Below, one piece after another: positions 62,036-64,000 of a stretch of 64,000 nt of DNA; the stretch's first letter is position 1; each line of letters starts with the position of its first letter. Origin of the DNA: Parahoeflea alexandrii. Lineage in GTDB: Bacteria > Pseudomonadota > Alphaproteobacteria > Rhizobiales > Rhizobiaceae. The translations under genes and the position numbers were made by a program. Location of the stretch: NCBI RefSeq assembly GCF_027214025.1, contig NZ_JAPWHB010000001.1, forward strand, positions 1 to 64,000. Direction: 5' to 3'. The notes beneath the pieces are model-generated. The model was not told where the DNA came from and did not search any database. It saw only the letters and a list, made by a program, of their open reading frames with translations.

Positions 62036-62614
62036 ATGCCGGTCAATGCTGCCCTGAAAACCTATCTCGAAACCCGCCGCTCCATCCCTGCGTTTCAGAT
62101 GAGCGAGCCGGGACCGTCACGGGCTGAAATCGAGGACATGCTGAAGCTTGCCAGCCGGGTTCCTGATCACGGCAAGCTCGCGCCATGGCGGTTCATCGTC
62201 TATTCGGGCGCGGTCAGGGAGCGGATGTCGCTGGAACTGGCGGAGATCGCCATGGCCAACAAGCCGGATATGGCGGAAGACATGATCGCGGTCGAGAAAG
62301 CCCGGCTGACCCGCGCGCCGGTGGTGATCGCGGTTGTCTCGCGCGCCGCACCCCACGTCAAAATCCCCGAATGGGAACAGGTGTTGAGCGCAGGCGCGGT
62401 CTGTCTCAATCTGGTGATGGCGGCAAATGCGCTCGGTTATGCCTCGAACTGGCTGACCGAATGGTTTGCCTTCGACGAGCGGGCATATCCGGTTCTCGGG
62501 ATTTCCGGCGGCGAGAAGGTCGCCGGCTTCATCCACATCGGGACACCGAAGATGCATCCGGGCGAACGGCCAAGGCCCGAGCTCGCCGATATCGTCACCT
62601 TCGCCGGGGAATAG
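62036..62614 (+). CDS. Nitroreductase family protein
   Basis: 192 residues of the FMN-binding nitroreductase fold: [51 protein letters not shown], and [20 protein letters not shown] 62036 with GAGGA 4 bp before. Same type as the element gene at 12155 but only distantly similar in detail. Reduces nitro compounds or quinones; the physiological substrate is unknown. Co-oriented with the flavin reductase 5 bp downstream. Confidence 0.88.
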   Translation: MPVNAALKTYLETRRSIPAFQMSEPGPSRAEIEDMLKLASRVPDHGKLAPWRFIVYSGAVRERMSLELAEIAMANKPDMAEDMIAVEKARLTRAPVVIAVVSRAAPHVKIPEWEQVLSAGAVCLNLVMAANALGYASNWLTEWFAFDERAYPVLGISGGEKVAGFIHIGTPKMHPGERPRPELADIVTFAGE

Positions 62615-62619
62615 ACGCG

Positions 62620-63234
62620 ATGTTCTACACCGCGCAGAAGAATGACCACGGGCTGCCGCATGACCCGTTCAAGGCGATTGTCTCGCCGCGACCGATCGGC
62701 TGGATCGGTACCCGGGGCAACGACGGATCGGTCAACCTCGCACCATACTCGTTTTTCAACGCGATATCCGATCATCCGAAGATGGTGATGTTCTCGTCGT
62801 CGGGGCGCAAGGACACGCTGCGCAATGTCGAGGAAACACGGGTCTTCACCACCAGCATGGTCGGCCGCGCCCTGACCGAGCAGATGAACCTCTCGTCGGC
62901 CGACGCGCCTTACGGCGAGAACGAATTCGATTTCTCCGGCCTGACAATGGCTGAAGCTCAGCTGATCAATGCGCCGTTCGTGGCCGAAGCCCATGCGGCG
63001 CTGGAATGCAAGGTGACGGAAATCTTCGAGGCGAAGAGCCTCGAGGGCAAGCCGAGCGGCTCCTTCGTGGTCATCGGCCAGGTGGTGGGAATCCATATCG
63101 ACGAGGCGGCAATTGTCGATGGCCGGTTCGACATGGCGACCGTGGCGCCGCTGGCGCGTCTTGGCTACATGGATTATGCCGATGCAGCCGAGACCTTCGA
63201 GTTGCGACGGCCTGCCTGGCCGCTCAACAAGTAA
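62620..63234 (+). CDS. Flavin reductase family protein
   Basis: 204 residues of the FMN-binding split-barrel family. SPRPIGWIGTRGNDGSVNLA and APYSFFNAISDHPKMVMFSS are the flavin-binding blocks; SGSFVVIGQVVGIHIDEA near the C-terminus. ATG 62620 follows the nitroreductase stop by 5 bp, so both flavoenzymes are probably in one operon. Supplies reduced flavin or acts as a diflavin-type oxidoreductase. Confidence 0.88.
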   Translation: MFYTAQKNDHGLPHDPFKAIVSPRPIGWIGTRGNDGSVNLAPYSFFNAISDHPKMVMFSSSGRKDTLRNVEETRVFTTSMVGRALTEQMNLSSADAPYGENEFDFSGLTMAEAQLINAPFVAEAHAALECKVTEIFEAKSLEGKPSGSFVVIGQVVGIHIDEAAIVDGRFDMATVAPLARLGYMDYADAAETFELRRPAWPLNK

Positions 63235-63240
63235 CCGGCG

Positions 63241-63999
63241 TTATTGAATTTCGGGCACTGCGTGCGGCTCCAGTCCGGCCCGCCGCGCCACGCGTTCGGC
63301 CTGACGCAGATGCGGCCGGTCTATCATCTTGCCGTCGAGCGACAGAACACCGGTGTCGGGGCCTGCGGCGGCGAACAGCGCCAGGATCCTGACGGCGCGT
63401 TCCACGTCTTCGGGCGCAGGGGTGAAGGCCTTGTTGATCACCGCCACCTGGTCCGGGTGAATGGCCATCTTGCCGGTGAATCCATCGCGGACGGCCGCGC
63501 GGCACTCGGCATCCAGCCCTTCCATGTCGCGAAAGTCGGTGAACACGGTGTCGATCGCATCGACGCGGGAATGGGCGGCTGCCAGGATGGTCAGGCTTCG
63601 CGCCATGCGGAAGACATCGGTGTAGACGCCGTTGTCATTCTTGTTGGAGGAGGCCCCGATGTCGGCGGCGAGATCCTCGGCGCCCCATGCCAGCGCCGAG
63701 AGACGTTCGGACTTGGCGGCGAAGGAGCCTGCGGACAACATGCCGCCGGCCGTCTCAGTCATCAGCGCGTGGATCCGGATCTTGCCAACCTCAAGGCCTG
63801 CTTCGGCCTCATGCACGCCGATCCGGGCGCTGAGATCCTGAATATCCGCGCCCGACCCGGCCTTGGGCAGCAGGATCGCATCGGGAGACGCTGCGACCAC
63901 CGCCGCCAGATCGTCGTCACTCATGCCCGTGTCAAGCGCGTTGACGCGCACGATCAGCCATGGCGTGCCTGCGCCCCTGTCTGCGTCGTTGAGGAAGGA
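63241..63999 (-). CDS. CitE-like CoA-ester lyase (partial)
   Basis: At least 253 residues, cut at the window end (the frame is open to 63999). HpcH/HpaI-CitE TIM-barrel family: VRVNALDTG, DAILLPKAGSGADIQ, RIHALMTETAGGML, GAEDLAADIG and DGFTGKMAIHPDQVAVINKA at the end. Similar enzymes are malyl-CoA or beta-methylmalyl-CoA lyases and citrate-lyase-like proteins. Convergent with the flavin reductase, 6 bp apart. Confidence 0.9.
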   Translation of the reverse strand, partial: SFLNDADRGAGTPWLIVRVNALDTGMSDDDLAAVVAASPDAILLPKAGSGADIQDLSARIGVHEAEAGLEVGKIRIHALMTETAGGMLSAGSFAAKSERLSALAWGAEDLAADIGASSNKNDNGVYTDVFRMARSLTILAAAHSRVDAIDTVFTDFRDMEGLDAECRAAVRDGFTGKMAIHPDQVAVINKAFTPAPEDVERAVRILALFAAAGPDTGVLSLDGKMIDRPHLRQAERVARRAGLEPHAVPEIQ

Positions 64000-64000
64000 C

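Noticed and set aside
62185-62619. Extension of the flavin reductase over the nitroreductase gene
   Set aside because: The nitroreductase frame carries the conserved motifs, and the flavin reductase family begins at the ATG at 62620.

Overview
The window has two parts that meet at about position 30,352. On the right (30,353-64,000) is GC-rich chromosome of an alphaproteobacterium, most likely Hyphomicrobiales and close to the Rhizobiaceae or Hoeflea-type genera. The pointers are the aapJQMP amino-acid transporter, an alphaproteobacterial NDUFS4-like complex I subunit, an NDUFS6-like zinc-finger protein, cysE followed by a DUF3126 gene, and a BTLCP-type transglutaminase-like protein. The genus is inference. 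On the left (1-30,352) is the right-hand part of an integrated element with visibly lower GC. It ends in a 48-bp copy of the 3' half of a tRNA-Pro(UGG) gene, immediately after a tyrosine recombinase gene. The intact tRNA and the left end must lie upstream of the window.

The element carries an arsenic island. Positions 1-1,451 hold small unrecognised genes. arsR-arsC-acr3 (1,854-3,772) covers arsenate reduction and arsenite export. aioX-aioS-aioR (4,017-7,676) is an arsenite-sensing three-component system, and aioB-aioA-moeA plus a nitroreductase-like gene (7,835-12,733) makes periplasmic arsenite oxidase and helps make its molybdenum cofactor. Between aioR and aioB lie two near-identical GTTC-N8-GAAC palindromes, the likely AioR sites. 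AioR itself lacks the sigma-54-contacting GAFTGA sequence. A scar region follows (13,683-14,600: membrane-protein remnant, broken thiolase, IS21-like end, 38-bp perfect palindrome). Next comes a very compact minus-strand operon, arsR2-arsP-thioredoxin-MBL-OsmC-P1B-4 ATPase (20,100 down to 14,542), with a 26-bp perfect palindrome in front of it, and then a dead IS481-like transposase.

Positions 21,097-30,155 are a plasmid-like maintenance module: four or five small unknown genes, two copies of a TTTCTACATGTAGAAA palindrome, a Rep_3-like initiator, a soluble FtsH-like AAA+/HEIGH protease, a calcineurin-like phosphoesterase, a helix-turn-helix protein, an excisionase-like gene and the integrase. 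The last two overlap by 181 bp in different frames. An integrating element that keeps its own replication initiator is the most unusual overall feature.

The chromosomal part holds, in order: NDUFS4-like gene and tRNA-Arg(UCU); a LuxR regulator, response regulator and multi-PAS histidine kinase; metC; aapJQMP; an FAD monooxygenase; a 316-bp MITE-like element with 34-35 bp inverted ends; two alpha/beta hydrolases and an enoyl-CoA hydratase; cysE and DUF3126; a gamma-carbonic anhydrase; envelope and signalling genes (BTLCP, DUF2156, PilZ, PAS, rhomboid, CBS, patatin); an acyltransferase-like pseudogene (50,674-51,363); hisI, folE, an IscU-like gene, yidD and thrS; a lysophospholipid acyltransferase; two flavoenzymes; and a CitE-like lyase cut by the window end.
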